In this document: positions 34,741 to 45,300 of the stretch, one piece after another | Numbering within the stretch: position 1 is the stretch's first letter | How the letters are laid out: each line of letters begins with the position of its first letter | Assembly (NCBI GenBank): GCA_015680685.1 | Contig: MNCI01025135.1 | Location: 151,908 to 215,907 of the forward strand | DNA: 64,000 bases | Reading direction: 5' to 3' | DNA from: Gnetum montanum | Lineage: Eukaryota > Streptophyta > Gnetopsida > Gnetales > Gnetaceae | Program-made: the position numbers and the translations under genes | The notes under the pieces: model-generated | What the model saw: the letters and a program-made list of their open reading frames with translations, nothing else | The model's database searches: none | Told to the model about the DNA's origin: nothing

Positions 34741-35845
34741 CTACATGTAGTATGGCTTTAGATAGGAATGATTGACTGAATTAACCAACTCATTCCTATC
34801 CATGTCAGCTATTCTAAATGCTCCATTCTTGTAGGCTCTGATGAGAAGAAAGGACCCTTCCCAGGTGGTTGAGAATTTTTCTGCATGCTCATGAATAGCC
34901 TTGAGGACTAGGTCCTCCTCCTTGATCTTGTGCATGGTCAAGGCATGGTGATGTTATCACTTTTGCCTCTCTTGATAGTGCTCGATGTGAACAAGCACTT
35001 ACATATGCTCCTCCTCCACCAAATCCATGGCTACCATCCACAACTCCTTGTTTTTCTTATCATTGATGAAGTTGATCAAGGCTACTCGAAGCAATGGCAC
35101 TTGCAATTCAAGAAGTAGAATAGCTTTAGAACCATAAATAAGGTGATAAGGGATCATGTCGATTGTCGTGTGATAGGTTATTTTGTATGCCCATAGTGCA
35201 TGGGCAAGCTACTCATGCCACTTCTACTTGCTATTGTTGAGCATCTTCTTGAGCAAGTTGATGATGGCTTTGTTACTTGCTTCTACTTGTCCAGTAGCTT
35301 GAGGGTAGTAATATGACAAAAAAGAATGCTTAATGCCTAGGTTGTGACAAAAATCCTTGGTTTCTTGGCTGGTAAATTGAGGTCCATTATCTGTAACTAT
35401 GGTCATGAGTATGTCAAAACGAGCTACAATGTTATCTAGGATAAATTTGCAAACTTGTTTAGATGTGGTCTTCCTTAGGGGAATAGCCTCAACCGACTTG
35501 GTAAAGTATTTGGTTGTAGTGATGATGAAGTTATGTCCTATAGAAGACTTAGGCGTTATAGATTCAATGATATCCAACCCTCATCATTAAAATGACCATG
35601 TTATCTAGGTTGTATGTAACGTAGTTGGTGATACATGTATCAGGTTGCTATATTGTTGGCATGTGTTCATCACTTAACCTTTTGCAAGCAATCATTTTCC
35701 ATATGGGGCCATAGTAGCCTAACTGTCTAAGCTTAGAAACCATGGCTCTAGGTCCTATATGTCCTTTACAAACACCCTCATGAACCTCCTCTAGGACTAT
35801 TATGGCTTCAGTTTTACCTAAGCACTCTAGGAGTATGCCATCATA
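34741..35845 (-). pseudogene. Integrase, Tat element
   Basis: Minus strand. The zinc-finger region near 35640-35845 reads EEVHEGVCKGHIGPRAM then LRQLGYYGPIW. The core is at 35224-35577: DIIESITPKSSIGHNFIITT, first Asp replaced (TTKYFTKSVEAIPL), second in IVTDNGPQFTSQ, Glu in QATGQVEASNKAI. The C-terminal part (34741-34941) ends FRIADMDRNELVNSVNHSYL. One catalytic Asp is lost and frames are broken. Confidence 0.85.
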
Positions 35846-36244
35846 GGATTGTTAACAAAAGGTGTTATCACCTATGATGACATATGTCTTCGATCGCTTG
35901 CGTATGACATCCTTCTGAGTAGTCGTCAAGCCTTATGAGGATTCACCATGCATAAGGTAAAATTTTATATCAACATACCACTCCTTGGGAGGAGCAATAT
36001 GAATGATGACCATAAAGGTATCCTTAGTGTTTTGTGTGATGGGAGTAGCGCAATCCACAGTTAAGATGGGCAACTTGCTAAACACATCTAGCATTACACT
36101 AAGGGCTAATGTTGGAATTGCATCAACTATGGTGTTTTCGTTTTGAGGTATGTGTTGGACATCAACATCTATGAATTGTTGTAATAACTGCTTCCCTAGG
36201 TCACAGTAAGTTTGTAAGTGATTAGCTTTGCATGCATAGGCTTC

Positions 36245-36500
36245 GGTTACTTAGTTAACCACGAGTTGTGAATCACCTTTGATGACTGGGCATCTAATTC
36301 CTAAGTCATGAGCTACCATCATATCTTTGATCAAACCCTCATATTCCACTATGTTGTTGGTACATGGAAACCCAAAACAATAGGCAAAGGGTTGGATCTC
36401 ACTAGATGGAAATGTTACGATGGCAATAGCATTAGCCTCATGGGCAATTGAAGCTCTGTTGAAGTTCACGACTGCCTCATAACCCTTTGGCACTTGGCTA
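36245..36500 (-). pseudogene. Archaeal-type RNase H (second RNH), Tat element
   Basis: Clean minus-strand frame 36251-36493. The block CTNNIVEYEGLIKDMMVAHD matches the family signature NN-AEYEAL-GL-A, followed by GIRCPVIKGDSQLVVN (family: GDSQLV-NQ). It lies between RNase H and integrase, as in dual-RNH Tat elements, and is diagnostic of the lineage. Confidence 0.85.
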
Positions 36501-37090
36501 ACTGTGTTAATATGTTCATTGGAAAACTTGGGATCTATGGTTGCTTAGTCATTGACAAGTGAAACTATGAGTTATACGACTATAGCCTGACCTTTTGTTG
36601 AGGATTGAGAGATGTAATAGAGGTAAAACTCAACGGTTATGGCTTTCCATTGAGCCATATAACTACTTTTGTAGATGTTGGTCATTATGTCTCTGAGTAT
36701 GTGGTCCTTGCAAATTACGTTGACTTGGCTTCTAAAAAGGTAGTATCTCCATTCTTCAAAGAGAAGACTAGTGCTAGGTAATACTTCTCCACTTCAATGT
36801 ATCAGGTCTTGGGGACAACTAACACATGGCTAAGGTAGTACATAGGCAGTTCTGCTTCATCATCACATTTCTAATAGAGTAGAGAGGCAATGGATGTATC
36901 AAAGATGGCAAGATAAATGTAAAATGGTTCACCCTCTTGCGGAAGATAGACTGTCAGTAGTTGTGTCAACTCTTAAGGTTTTCAAAGGTCTCTTAGCATG
37001 GAGCCATCCACTCATAGTGGACTCCTTTCTTAAGCAAGTGTTGTATGGGTTGTAACTTATCCATAAGCCTAGCGATAAACCTATGAATGA
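36501..37090 (-). pseudogene. RNase H (first RNH), Tat element
   Basis: Region between RT and the archaeal-type RNase H on the minus strand. Fragments are recognisable near 36740-36860 (EEKYY-like and RHYFLSH-like positions), but stops and frameshifts are frequent, so the call rests mainly on position. Confidence 0.55.
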
Positions 37091-37091
37091 G

Positions 37092-38110
37092 CTATAATCT
37101 GCCTTGTAATCCCCAAAGCTCTTTAAGGTTGGTAGGTGTTGCTAATTTGGATAATGCCTTAACCTTATTAGGATCTACGCGTATCCCTGCTTTAGAGACT
37201 ACAAAGCCAAGCATCTTACCAATCTTGACAGTAAAGACACACTTCTTAGGATTGAGCCTAAGCTCGTATTTGAGGCATAGTTTAAGCACAAGATCTACGT
37301 CATTAGCATGCTCATCAGCTATCTTAGATTTCATAGCTATGTCATCTACGTAATCATTAAGCAAACCTAACATGTAATCATTGAAGATATAGGTCATGGC
37401 TCTCTGGTATGTTGCTCTGGTGTTTTTAAGGCCAAAGGCCATCATGGTGTAACAAAAAGTACCCCATGGAGTCATAAAGGTCATGCTAAGTTGGTGTTCT
37501 TGGTTGATCCTAAATTGGTTATATCCCAAGAATCCATCCATAAAAGACAAGGAGGCATGTTCGGCTATAGTATCAATAAGTTGATCAATACTAAGCAAAG
37601 GAAAGTCATCTTTGATAATTGCATTATTTAGGTTTCGAAAATCAATGCAAATACAGATACTCCCATTTTTCTTAGGGACTATCACTGTGTTGGATACCCA
37701 TTCTACATAATCAACAACCCTAATGAAACCTGCTTGGTAGAGCTTTGAGATTTCATCGTGAATTGCCAAGGCCAAATTAGGTTTAATCTTGTGCACTTTT
37801 TGCTTAACTAGTCTAATGCTAGGGTCCAGTATGATGTTGTGCTGGACTAGATATGGGTCTAGGCCTAGCATATCTTCATATGACCAGGCAAATGCCTTAA
37901 TGTTACTTTGTAAGATCTTGGTGATGTCTTGAGCACATTGAGGCTCTAGTGAGGAACTTAGTTTAGGGGTTTTCTCCTCACCACCACTGTGTTTATGATA
38001 GGAACCTTAACTAGAGAGTCTTTGGTTATGTCTCTTGCTTTTAAGTCAAGGGTTTTGACTAGGTTTTTTAGGCTAAAAGCCCTTTAATAAGAAGATTGCA
38101 AGGTACTTTT
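37092..38110 (-). pseudogene. Reverse transcriptase, Tat element
   Basis: The longest clean retroelement frame in the window: 37092-37871, 259 codons. Motifs: MLGLDPYLVQHNI, then IVPKKNGSICICIDFRNLN, FPLLSIDQLIDTIAEHASLS, FMDGFLGYNQFRI, WGTFCYTMMAFGLKN and the catalytic NDYVDDIAMKSK with both aspartates. It continues through LRLNPKKCVFTVKIGKMLGF. Upstream, to about 38110, the linker FAWSYEDM is in frame. The frame lacks protease and gag. This copy decays less than its integrase. Confidence 0.92.
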
Positions 38111-38589
38111 GACACTAATGGACCATCCTATTTAAGAAGCTTTATGTATGATCGTTAACATCACCACCTTTCCTAGAAAATAATCTTTGAATTCTTGTAG
38201 AAACATCATGAAAAGATAACTCAAAAACACTAAAGTTATCTTGCACTTGAAAAAGCCTCTTAATAAAATAAGCATTTAAAAATTAAAATAACTTACAATG
38301 CTTAAATGTTATTTGAACGTGCAATCTTTTAAAGATAATGGGGGTTATGAAGTTTGCCCTACCAATGTAACCGTTTAAAGAAGGGTCATGTGATGGCTTT
38401 TGTATAAATGACAAATAAACGAAAAGCCAACCAAAGCCCAAATTTAAAATCTAAAAAGACTTGGCAAGAAAAGCTCAGAGTCCTGGGGTTCAAAGAAATT
38501 TTTAATTAACAAAAGCTGCGTGAACAAACTGAAACAGGGGAATCCTTATTACTGATGAACAGTCAACGGAATTCTCTGGTTTTGGCGCC
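38111..38589 (+). promoter_or_regulatory. Upstream region of the PRP18 gene
   Basis: Between the Tat break and the ATG at 38590. A TATA-like TATAAAT is at 38403-38409, about 185 bp before the ATG. A 9-bp inverted repeat AAGATAACT/AGTTATCTT is at 38213-38221 and 38234-38242. Base composition shifts toward GC at about 38500, as expected for a 5' UTR. The exact transcription start is not visible. Confidence 0.4.
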
Positions 38590-38744
38590 ATGGATTTTCT
38601 GAAGAAGGAGCTGGAGCGCAAGCTCATGCAAGTCCAGACCAACTTCGACGGCCGCAAATTCATCAAACGATTCGAGATCGAGCAGAACGATATCGAGTGC
38701 ATCCGCGTAGAAGAGCAGAAAGACTTGCATCTCAAAACCCTCAG

Positions 38745-38752
38745 AAAAAAAA
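38745..38752 (+). other. A8 homopolymer at the PRP18 frameshift
   Basis: Before the run the PRP18-like frame is that of the ATG (EEQKDLHLKTLRKK, family EERRELEAKALRR). After it, the family-like frame is +1 (NTAENADHQNASAPLKSDKS). A one-base indel in this run would join them. Homopolymer indels are common both in nature and in sequencing. Confidence 0.7.
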
Positions 38753-39392
38753 CACCGCCGAAAACGCAGATCACCAAAACGCCTCGGCGCCGCTGAAATC
38801 CGACAAATCCAAGGCCTCCGCGGCCTCCGGTGAGGAAGAATCACGCTTCGATGAACTCGTTTTTTTGCGTGCGGAGGTCATCCGGCGCCTCAGAATTCTG
38901 AAGCAGCCGATCACGCTTTTCGGTCAAGACAACGATGCTTGGCGGGATTGGCTGAAGCTCCTTTTCAAATCCGGAATTGTTGATGTTGATAGCGACATGA
39001 CGGAAGGGCAGCGCAGCGATTTCTTGCGCGACTTGGCGGAGCTCAAGTGCAAGGAGAAGAGGGGAATTATTATAGAGCGCAAGAAGGCGGAGAAGGAGAA
39101 GGAGGGAGACTATGGCAAAGATAATGAGGGTTTGGGTGATCGCGATAACGGTGGCGACTCCTCTGATGTGGATTGTGATAAGGATTTGAAGAAGATGAAG
39201 GCAAATTTTGATGAGCTTTGGGATGAGGATAAGATTTTAGTGTTCTTTAAGAGCTTGCTGAATGAGTGGAAGCAGGAGCTGGAGGATCGCCCCGAGGCTG
39301 AGAAGAGGACTGGCAAGGGCAAGAGTATGTATGCCCCTTTCAAGCAATGCGCGCACTACCTGATGTCCTTGTTCCAGTTCTGTGGGAAGAAG

Positions 39393-40937
39393 GTGTGTGA
39401 TTTGTTTTATAATTTTTTTTTTCTTTTGTATTTTAGGGCTTCGGTGTTCGCTTTCCTATCCTTGAAGTACGTATCTGTCTTTTTCTCTTTGAATTTTGAG
39501 ATCATGTTACAAGAGTTGTTTCTGCTGTTCTCGTGCAAAGCATTCTTTGTGTAAACCCTGGTTTATTTGGAATTAGCTTAGAAGTTTGGAAACCTAGGAT
39601 CCCTTTTTTGATATTGAAGCGGAACTTTTATTGCGGCCTTTTATGTATATTTCTTTGGTGTTTTCTGTATGTTTCTTCAGTTGCTTACCTCTCCGTTGCG
39701 TATTCTACTATTCTTGAATTGTTAGGGTTTGCGAATGTGTATGGATTTTCATTCAATTGTTTCGGTTTCATGGTTTTCTTGTTTTTGGAGATAAATTCTA
39801 TTTTGTTTGAAGAATTGAAACAAAAGTAATGGCTTTTATAGAACAATACGAATATGTTGCACAGTTACAACATTTACAAAGGAACTCATTGAATTAGTAA
39901 AAATATTATCGGGTACACTTTTTTCAGTTCAGTTTTTTTTAAAAAAAATTTTGTGCGTGGAAAGTAGATAGACTAACTCATCAGATTCATTGATACCATG
40001 AGATTTCTATAAAAATGGAGGATTCGCAGTTATGGGTCGCTACTGCAAAATAAGATTTTATTATTCACATCCTCAAGGAGAAGAATATTCAACAGTATAC
40101 ATACTTTGTTAATATTGAAATACCTTGCTCCTTAATACTTTTCACTGCCATTTTTAACTTCTTAGACTGTTAAATATAAGGAAAAATGCAAAATCACAGT
40201 AAAACTATTCTGAAAGGGACTTCTAAGTTTAATCTTTGGACGAGGGGAGGCCTCAAAAAAGTTATAGTTTAGGCATCATCCTTTAGAAACAGACGTTGGC
40301 AATTCATGTCAGGGTAAACAAATCATTGCAAGGGACGGTACTGTAATTTTTTATATTGTTTTGTGAACATATCAGCAGTGTATTCAATTCAGGTGGCTAT
40401 GATTCCATGTTTACCTATATGTTGAAAATAGTGATTTGTGCTTGCATGTCTTACAATTTCAAATATGTGCTCTTCAAACTGGAGTTTTTCCATTCTTCAC
40501 GTAGGAATTGTAAGAGATGTATTGTTGGAAGAATTTTATTTTTATTTTATTTTATTGGAACAGTGATGTCTTTTTATAGATCCAGTGTCTTTTACTGTAC
40601 ATTAACTAGTATAGGTTTGGAGTACTCTATAGTTTTCAGGTTCCCTTAAATTATTGACAGCTTTTATTTGAGGCACTGAGCTTAATGTAAATGACTATTT
40701 TCTATTTATTTTCGTCTCAAGTATTGTTGTTTCAAGCTTTCTTTACCATTGAAATGGACATGCGTAAAAATCATTTTACAAATGTTGAAGGTTATTTGCT
40801 ACTTAAGTTGGATCTTTTGTTGCATTAATCTCTTTTAAATGGCTGAGTACAATGCATCATATTGTTCAAGGAATTAACATATTGCATATTTTAATGATTC
40901 CTTGCAAGTAATCATTTTGTGTGTGGTTTACTTTCAG
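39393..40937 (+). other. PRP18 intron, 1545 bp
   Basis: GTGTGTGATT at the 5' end after AAGAAG and TTTACTTTCAG at the 3' end before GCCTTACGAG. The protein reads on smoothly (FCGKK, then ALRDDIKQAP). The intron is T-rich with no insertion recognised. Its length and T-richness fit a plant gene; it shows that this copy is not a processed retrocopy. Confidence 0.85.
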
Positions 40938-41084
40938 GCCTTACGAGACGACATTAAGCAAGCTCCATTGATCATTGTGGAATGTTGCTTGAAAAGGGAT
41001 TATTTAGCTGCAATGGATCAATATATCAAGTTGGCTATCGGGAATGCTCCATGGCCAATTGGTGTTACTATTGTGGGTATCCAT

Positions 41085-41220
41085 GGACTAATTTTTTATA
41101 TAAATGTATTCCTCCTACAATAAGTTTAAAACTTGCGAAGTGATAACTTGCTATGGCTTAAGTGGATTAATTTGCTGTATAAATGTATACCTTCCACAGC
41201 AAGTTTAAAATGAACGAAAG
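41085..41220. repeat. 79-bp-offset tandem duplication at the PRP18 breakpoint
   Basis: GGACTAATTTTTTATATAAA...GTTTAAAACTTGCGAAG (41085-41140) is repeated as GGATTAATTTGCTGTATAAA...GTTTAAAATGAACGAAAG (41164-41220). The first unit starts at the very base where PRP18 similarity ends. Confidence 0.75.
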
Positions 41221-41429
41221 TGTTGATTCTCAAAAGTGAGATTCAAACTTTCAACTTCTTCTGGAAAATGTAATGCTTAGTACATCCCATCCATGACATA
41301 AATTGCATATCTTGCATTAAACAGGGGGCGTTGGAGCAACTTGTTTTATCACGCTGCACAAGAGTATAGAGCCTTTCAGAAAGCACCGGAGAATTTACGA
41401 AATTAATTTCCATAAACCTTTGTGACTGC

Positions 41430-42140
41430 ACATATGTGCATGGGCTGAAGTTTTTGGAACTGAACGAATGCACTCGTTTAGAGTCCTTGCCAGGAAGCTT
41501 TGGAGATCTAAAAAGCTTAGTTAGCTTAAAGGTGATAAGATGTCACATAAAGTTATTTCTTGAATTGGAAGCTGATGAAAATTAAAAGAACTGGATCCCT
41601 TTGCTTCCTGAATCATTTGGTGATTTGCTGCAATTAACAGTAGTGAGAAAACCTCTGCGTGTAGTGCTCTTTCAAAGGTTGCCAGAGTCCTTTGGGAACT
41701 TGTTGCGGTTAGAAGAACTGAATCTTTCCACCTGCAATTCTCTAACGGTGTTCACTTGGAAATCTGCTGGAATTAAAATCCTTGGTGCTTTTCAATTGTA
41801 ATGGACTGAAACAACTACCATGCTTATTTGGATGTTTGAAAAAACTTATTGGAACTGAAGTTGTCTTCTTATGGCAAGATAAATTCATTGCCAGAGTCAT
41901 ATAGAGAACTGCTCCCAATCACAAGAATTGGAGATCAGCTTCTGCCAGAATTATTTTGATCATTGAAAAACTTGTTTTCTCCAAGACTCTCAACGTGTGA
42001 CAGTATAGCATCATTGTCAAAAGTGTCAATGTCGTTTGGAGACTTGCGGCAACTCAAAAAGAACTGCACATTAGCTACAGCCCTATGCTCAATAAGCTGC
42101 CAAAATCATTTCTATCTTTGACAGATCTAACCCATGCAGG
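41430..42140 (+). pseudogene. LRR remnants of a TIR-NBS-LRR-type resistance gene (plus strand)
   Basis: Scattered leucine-rich repeats in several frames: LHGLKFLELNECTRLESLPG (from about 41437), then FGDLKSLVSLKV, LPESFGDLLQL (from 41607), LPESFGNLLRLEELNLSTCN (from about 41680), CNGLKQLPCLFGCLKKL (about 41800) and LHISYSPMLNKLPKSFLSL (about 42062). This LPESFGNL-L-L-LS-C consensus is typical of the LRR part of plant TNL immune receptors. No TIR or NB-ARC motif is found in the window. Broken by stops; a degenerate fragment. Confidence 0.78.
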
Positions 42141-42399
42141 GGGGTCATATTGAAACAAATAAAGTTCTTAAGAAAGGTGATGGAATTGCTTTGCACCGTG
42201 AATCCAGTCAGCGAACGTTTCAAGATAACGTTAGTACAGGGAAAATGTCAAATTCCTCTTTGTTTTTTTTTAAAGTTTCAAGTCTCAAATTAAAGTGAAT
42301 TGTTCCACTTCTCACCAAGTTTTCCGCACTCAGGTAACGACTTTATTCTAGCACAAGATATACCTTTAGCTTCAACAAGTTTGTCAAGTATCTAAATGA
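42141..42399. other. Spacer between opposing LRR remnants
   Basis: No recognised coding motif. It includes a T-rich run near 42263-42272. Confidence 0.4.
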
Positions 42400-42720
42400 A
42401 GGTAGTAGTTTTTCATGTCCACAGCAATCAAAGATCTTCGGTGATTCTAATTCCAATAAATTCCCAATTTCCAAATGACACAGGCAACACTTCTAACCAG
42501 CGGCAGCCGAAAATATTCAACTTTTGTAACCCCCACAAATTCCAAATAATTTTAGCAGCAGTTGAAGAGCAGTGCACCGGCACTCTCACCTCATTACTGC
42601 TCATTGGAGCAGATTTCCAAATGATTTTGGAAGCCCTTTCGAAAGAAAGGCGCGGCCAAGGATCCAATCCAATTCTTCTAGAATTGACAGATTTACAAAC
42701 GACTCTGAAATAACTTTTTT
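42400..42720 (-). pseudogene. LRR remnants on the minus strand
   Basis: Minus-strand translation gives WGLQKLNIFGCRWLEVLPVS followed by FGNWEF (about 42445-42530) and, in another frame, LPKSFGNLLQ (about 42600-42630). These are the same LRR type as 41430-42140 but in inverted orientation, so the locus was rearranged or two genes faced each other. The plus-strand frame 42396-42713 is its shadow. Confidence 0.65.
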
Positions 42721-42792
42721 TTTTCCTTACATCTTTATCACCTTTTAAGGTAAATAAGCTTTTTAGATTTTTAAAGGTCTGCATGCATTCAG

Positions 42793-43239
42793 TTGCAAAT
42801 AGTTTCCAAAGATGTACGTCTACAAAGGTTGAATTATGGAAAGCTTTGTAATTTTGTGCATTTTAGTAAATCAGAGCTGTCTCAAGTATGTCGGAGCCAC
42901 GTGTTTAATGGAGCATCTTTAGTTTCCATCCATGAATGTGAGTATAGGAATTGTTATATTTTTACGGATGAAATTAGTGTTCAAACCTCACCTGTTGTAG
43001 AGAATGTCCCCATAATCGATTATTCTTCTCACATCACAACCGCTAAACCCTTACCTACCTTAAACGGATTGCTTGAGGAATATAATTGTATGGAAATTAG
43101 GCCATTTTTGTTTTGGATAATTTGCATAAGAAAACAATGGATAAAGCACAAACCTTGTCATAGTGATCTTTGTCAAATCATAATACCGACAGTTAATTAC
43201 ATCAATGAAAACATTATTTCTAGATATTTATTTAAATAA
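42793..43239 (+). CDS. Unassigned 148-codon frame
   Basis: A clean plus-strand frame in the low-copy island. The predicted protein is Cys-rich in places (FNGASLVSIHECEYRNCYIF), with a possible hydrophobic segment near the end (RPFLFWIICI). I recognise no family, and the flanks are decayed LRR DNA, so it may be chance. No TATA box or intron signals are evident. Confidence 0.2.
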   Translation: MQIVSKDVRLQRLNYGKLCNFVHFSKSELSQVCRSHVFNGASLVSIHECEYRNCYIFTDEISVQTSPVVENVPIIDYSSHITTAKPLPTLNGLLEEYNCMEIRPFLFWIICIRKQWIKHKPCHSDLCQIIIPTVNYINENIISRYLFK

Positions 43240-43767
43240 TACTTTGCTAATACAACTGTAAAGCTTTAAAAGCCAACACTCCCTTGGTTGATGAGTTTGG
43301 ATGGAAGTTTATAAAATAAAACAATAATTGCTTGATTATTGTGATTTCCATATTCATAAGCATGGCATGTCATGAACATGAACTCCACTAGTTTTCTCAA
43401 TTAAGAGCTTTTGCTCCAATTTATCAAAGAATCTAAAGTACACTTTGTACAAGGGACTCTGTGACTATTGAACATATTAAACTTGTTGTTGATGGTGCTA
43501 TTACCCTCACATTTATAGATGACCCAATGGTTTTGAGCACAGTCTAGACATCTATAGATGTTGTAATTTTGTGGTCAGAAATTTGATCTCTACCTCCTTT
43601 GCTCTTGTCTAGTTGTTGTTCTGTCTTCCATTTCATAGTACTAGAGGAGCTCAACTTATTTTCCCTGTTACTTAAACACTTGCCTTCTTTTGCAAAGGTA
43701 GATGCAGAGATATGTGTATAATTTGTAAAGAATATAGCAGCAAACGAACGTAGCTTTACCAAGTGAG
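43240..43767. other. Low-copy spacer, nothing recognised
   Basis: No gene seen. It ends where ATH-X integrase similarity begins. The minus-strand frame 43544-43762 shows no family resemblance. Confidence 0.5.
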
Positions 43768-44560
43768 CTATTGAATAGGAAGAGTTGGTAATTTTCCATA
43801 CACCAGCTCATAGGAAGAATAACCTATAGGGAGTTTCCATGTTGAGCGATAGGCCCAAAGGGAATTATTAAGTTTTGTGTTCCAATCTCTCCTGTATTTG
43901 CTAATTGTTCTAGTTAAAATCTTAGTGATCTCCGTATTTGTTACCTCTGCTTGACTATTGGCCTAGGGGTGGTAAGGTGTTGTTAATTTATACTCAACCC
44001 CCAAGCATTGCATGAGCTTTCGAAAGGTAGTGTCTGTAAAATGAGTACCATTATCAAAAATCAATGCATGTGGCATTCCAAGCTTGTTTGCAACATTCTA
44101 TTGTACAAACCGAGCAGTTGTAAAAGATGTGCTGCTTCTTCTCATTTCGTACAATAGTCAACAACAACTATGATGTACGTTTTTCCATTTGACATGAGTG
44201 TGATGGGACCCATGAAATCAATGCCCTAGATATCAAAGGATTCCAATGGTTGGATCCACTACTGAGATTCCTCCATTTGAGTGGTCATCCCACCATCGCA
44301 TTGACAACATTCACAAGAATAGACGAATTAGTGGACATCCCTAAAGAGTGTTGGCCAATAATACCCTGCCATCAAGATCTTAATGACTGTGCATCTCCCA
44401 ACATAGTGGCCCTCACAAAGGCCCTCGTGAGCATCTTGGAGAATGCACAGTTAATCAGCATCAAGAACATACCAACAAACTAAACCATTAGTGCATACCT
44501 TGTAAAGATGTCCATTGATCTTCATAAAGCATTTCTCCTAATGAAAAAACTATTGTTTCT
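43768..44560 (-). pseudogene. Integrase, ATH-X (C-terminus missing)
   Basis: Minus strand. The core carries the GKAYII-like block (about 44170-44200), the LIFDNGTHF-like block (about 44045-44065) and the WAYRST-like block (43840). The zinc finger is near 44290-44500 (CHQD and CEGHYVGRC-like in reverse). Stops at several places. Confidence 0.78.
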
Positions 44561-44639
44561 TCCTATGGTCTAACTCTTATGGCATCTCCTAAGTGAGAAG
44601 ATAAGTGAGGAGGCCATCATACCATGTAGGTTCATTGGG

Positions 44640-45300
44640 TACTTGTTCACACCAGTAAAGAGGAGTTCATCAGGAAACTAATTAGAAAGTGGGCTCTTCT
44701 CCTCTTTATTGTCCAATTTTAATCAAGAGAAGTGGTCGGTGATCACATTCTCAGTTCCTTTTCGATCTACCATCGTGAGATCAAATTGCTAAAAGATCAC
44801 AAGCCACCATATGACATAAGGGCTTACCATTGGTTCATTCATTATGAAGCACATTGCACTGTGGTATGTGTACATGAATACCTTGTATGGAAGCACATAG
44901 TGCTTGAATTTCTCCAAGGCATACACCACTCTCACCAACTCTTTCTTTGTTGTGGTGTAGTTCAACTTTGTACCCATAATGGTTTGACTTGCATAGTGGA
45001 TGTAATAAGAGCACTTCTGATCATTCAACTGTGTGAGCACGGCTCCCAAAGCATAGTTCAATGCATCTGTCAGATGTGAAATAGTCTAGACTAGTCAGGT
45101 GCTTGTAGAATTGGGGTTTCTACAAGCTTCTGGTTGAGTCTCTGGAATGCCTTTTCACATTTCTTAGTCCATATGAATAGAGGATCTTTCTTTGTCAACT
45201 CTACCAATAGTTTAGCAATCTGAGAGAAATTCTCTATGAAGCACTCATAGTAGTCAGTGTGGCCAAGGAATGACTGAACATCTTTAACAATTTTTGGTTA
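44640..45300 (-). pseudogene. RNase H, ATH-X
   Basis: The cleanest Athila RNase H here, 44789-45061: MNYALGAVLTQLNDQKCSYY, then IHYASQTIMGTKLNYTTTKK followed by ELVRVVYALEKFKHYVL. These match the retroelement RNase H order (DAS-A-GAVL, YAS-TL, NYTTTEKEL, ALEKFR-YL). The first catalytic Asp region lies before the frame start and is broken. Confidence 0.82.

Larger units (their letters stand above)
33103..38110 (-). mobile_element. Tat-lineage Ty3/Gypsy retrotransposon, 5' truncated
   Basis: Minus strand. The left end is a putative 3' LTR (about 33103-34496). Then come integrase, a second (archaeal-type) RNase H, RNase H, RT and the protease-RT linker. Similarity stops at about 38110; gag, protease and the 5' LTR are missing. 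The dual RNase H plus YVDD RT identify the Tat lineage rather than Athila. It inserted into the ATH-Z LTR. Confidence 0.85.
38590..41123 (+). pseudogene. PRP18: PRP18 pre-mRNA splicing factor, frameshifted and 3'-truncated
   Basis: Second-step splicing factor, a U5-associated nuclear protein. Exon 1 (38590-39392) starts MDFLKKELERKL and shifts frame in an A8 run (38745-38752); the second frame gives the SFM-type motif (LRAEVIRRLRILKQPITLFG), then VDSDMTEGQRSDFLRDLAEL. The start of the Prp18 domain follows, DEDKILVFFKSLLNEW to YAPFKQCAHYLMSLFQFCGKK. The intron is 39393-40937 (GTGTGTGA...CTTTCAG). Exon 2, 40938-41084, gives RDDIKQAPLIIVECCLKRDY through NAPWPIGVTIVGIH. The conserved C-terminal remainder after VGIH is absent; plant homologues are about 100 residues longer. 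It could be a damaged duplicate, or the frameshift could be a sequencing error, but the 3' loss is real. Confidence 0.88.

Noticed and set aside
37087-37353. 88-codon plus-strand frame
   Set aside because: Antisense of the intact Tat RT frame.
38502-38844. Minus-strand frames of 91 and 93 codons over the PRP18 start
   Set aside because: Antisense of a GC-richer coding exon; no family resemblance.
39533-39829. 98-codon plus-strand frame in the PRP18 region
   Set aside because: Lies within the intron, T-rich, and gives a Phe/Leu-rich chance peptide; splice sites on both sides explain the region better.
42396-42713. 105-codon plus-strand frame
   Set aside because: The minus strand carries LRR motifs here; this is the shadow.
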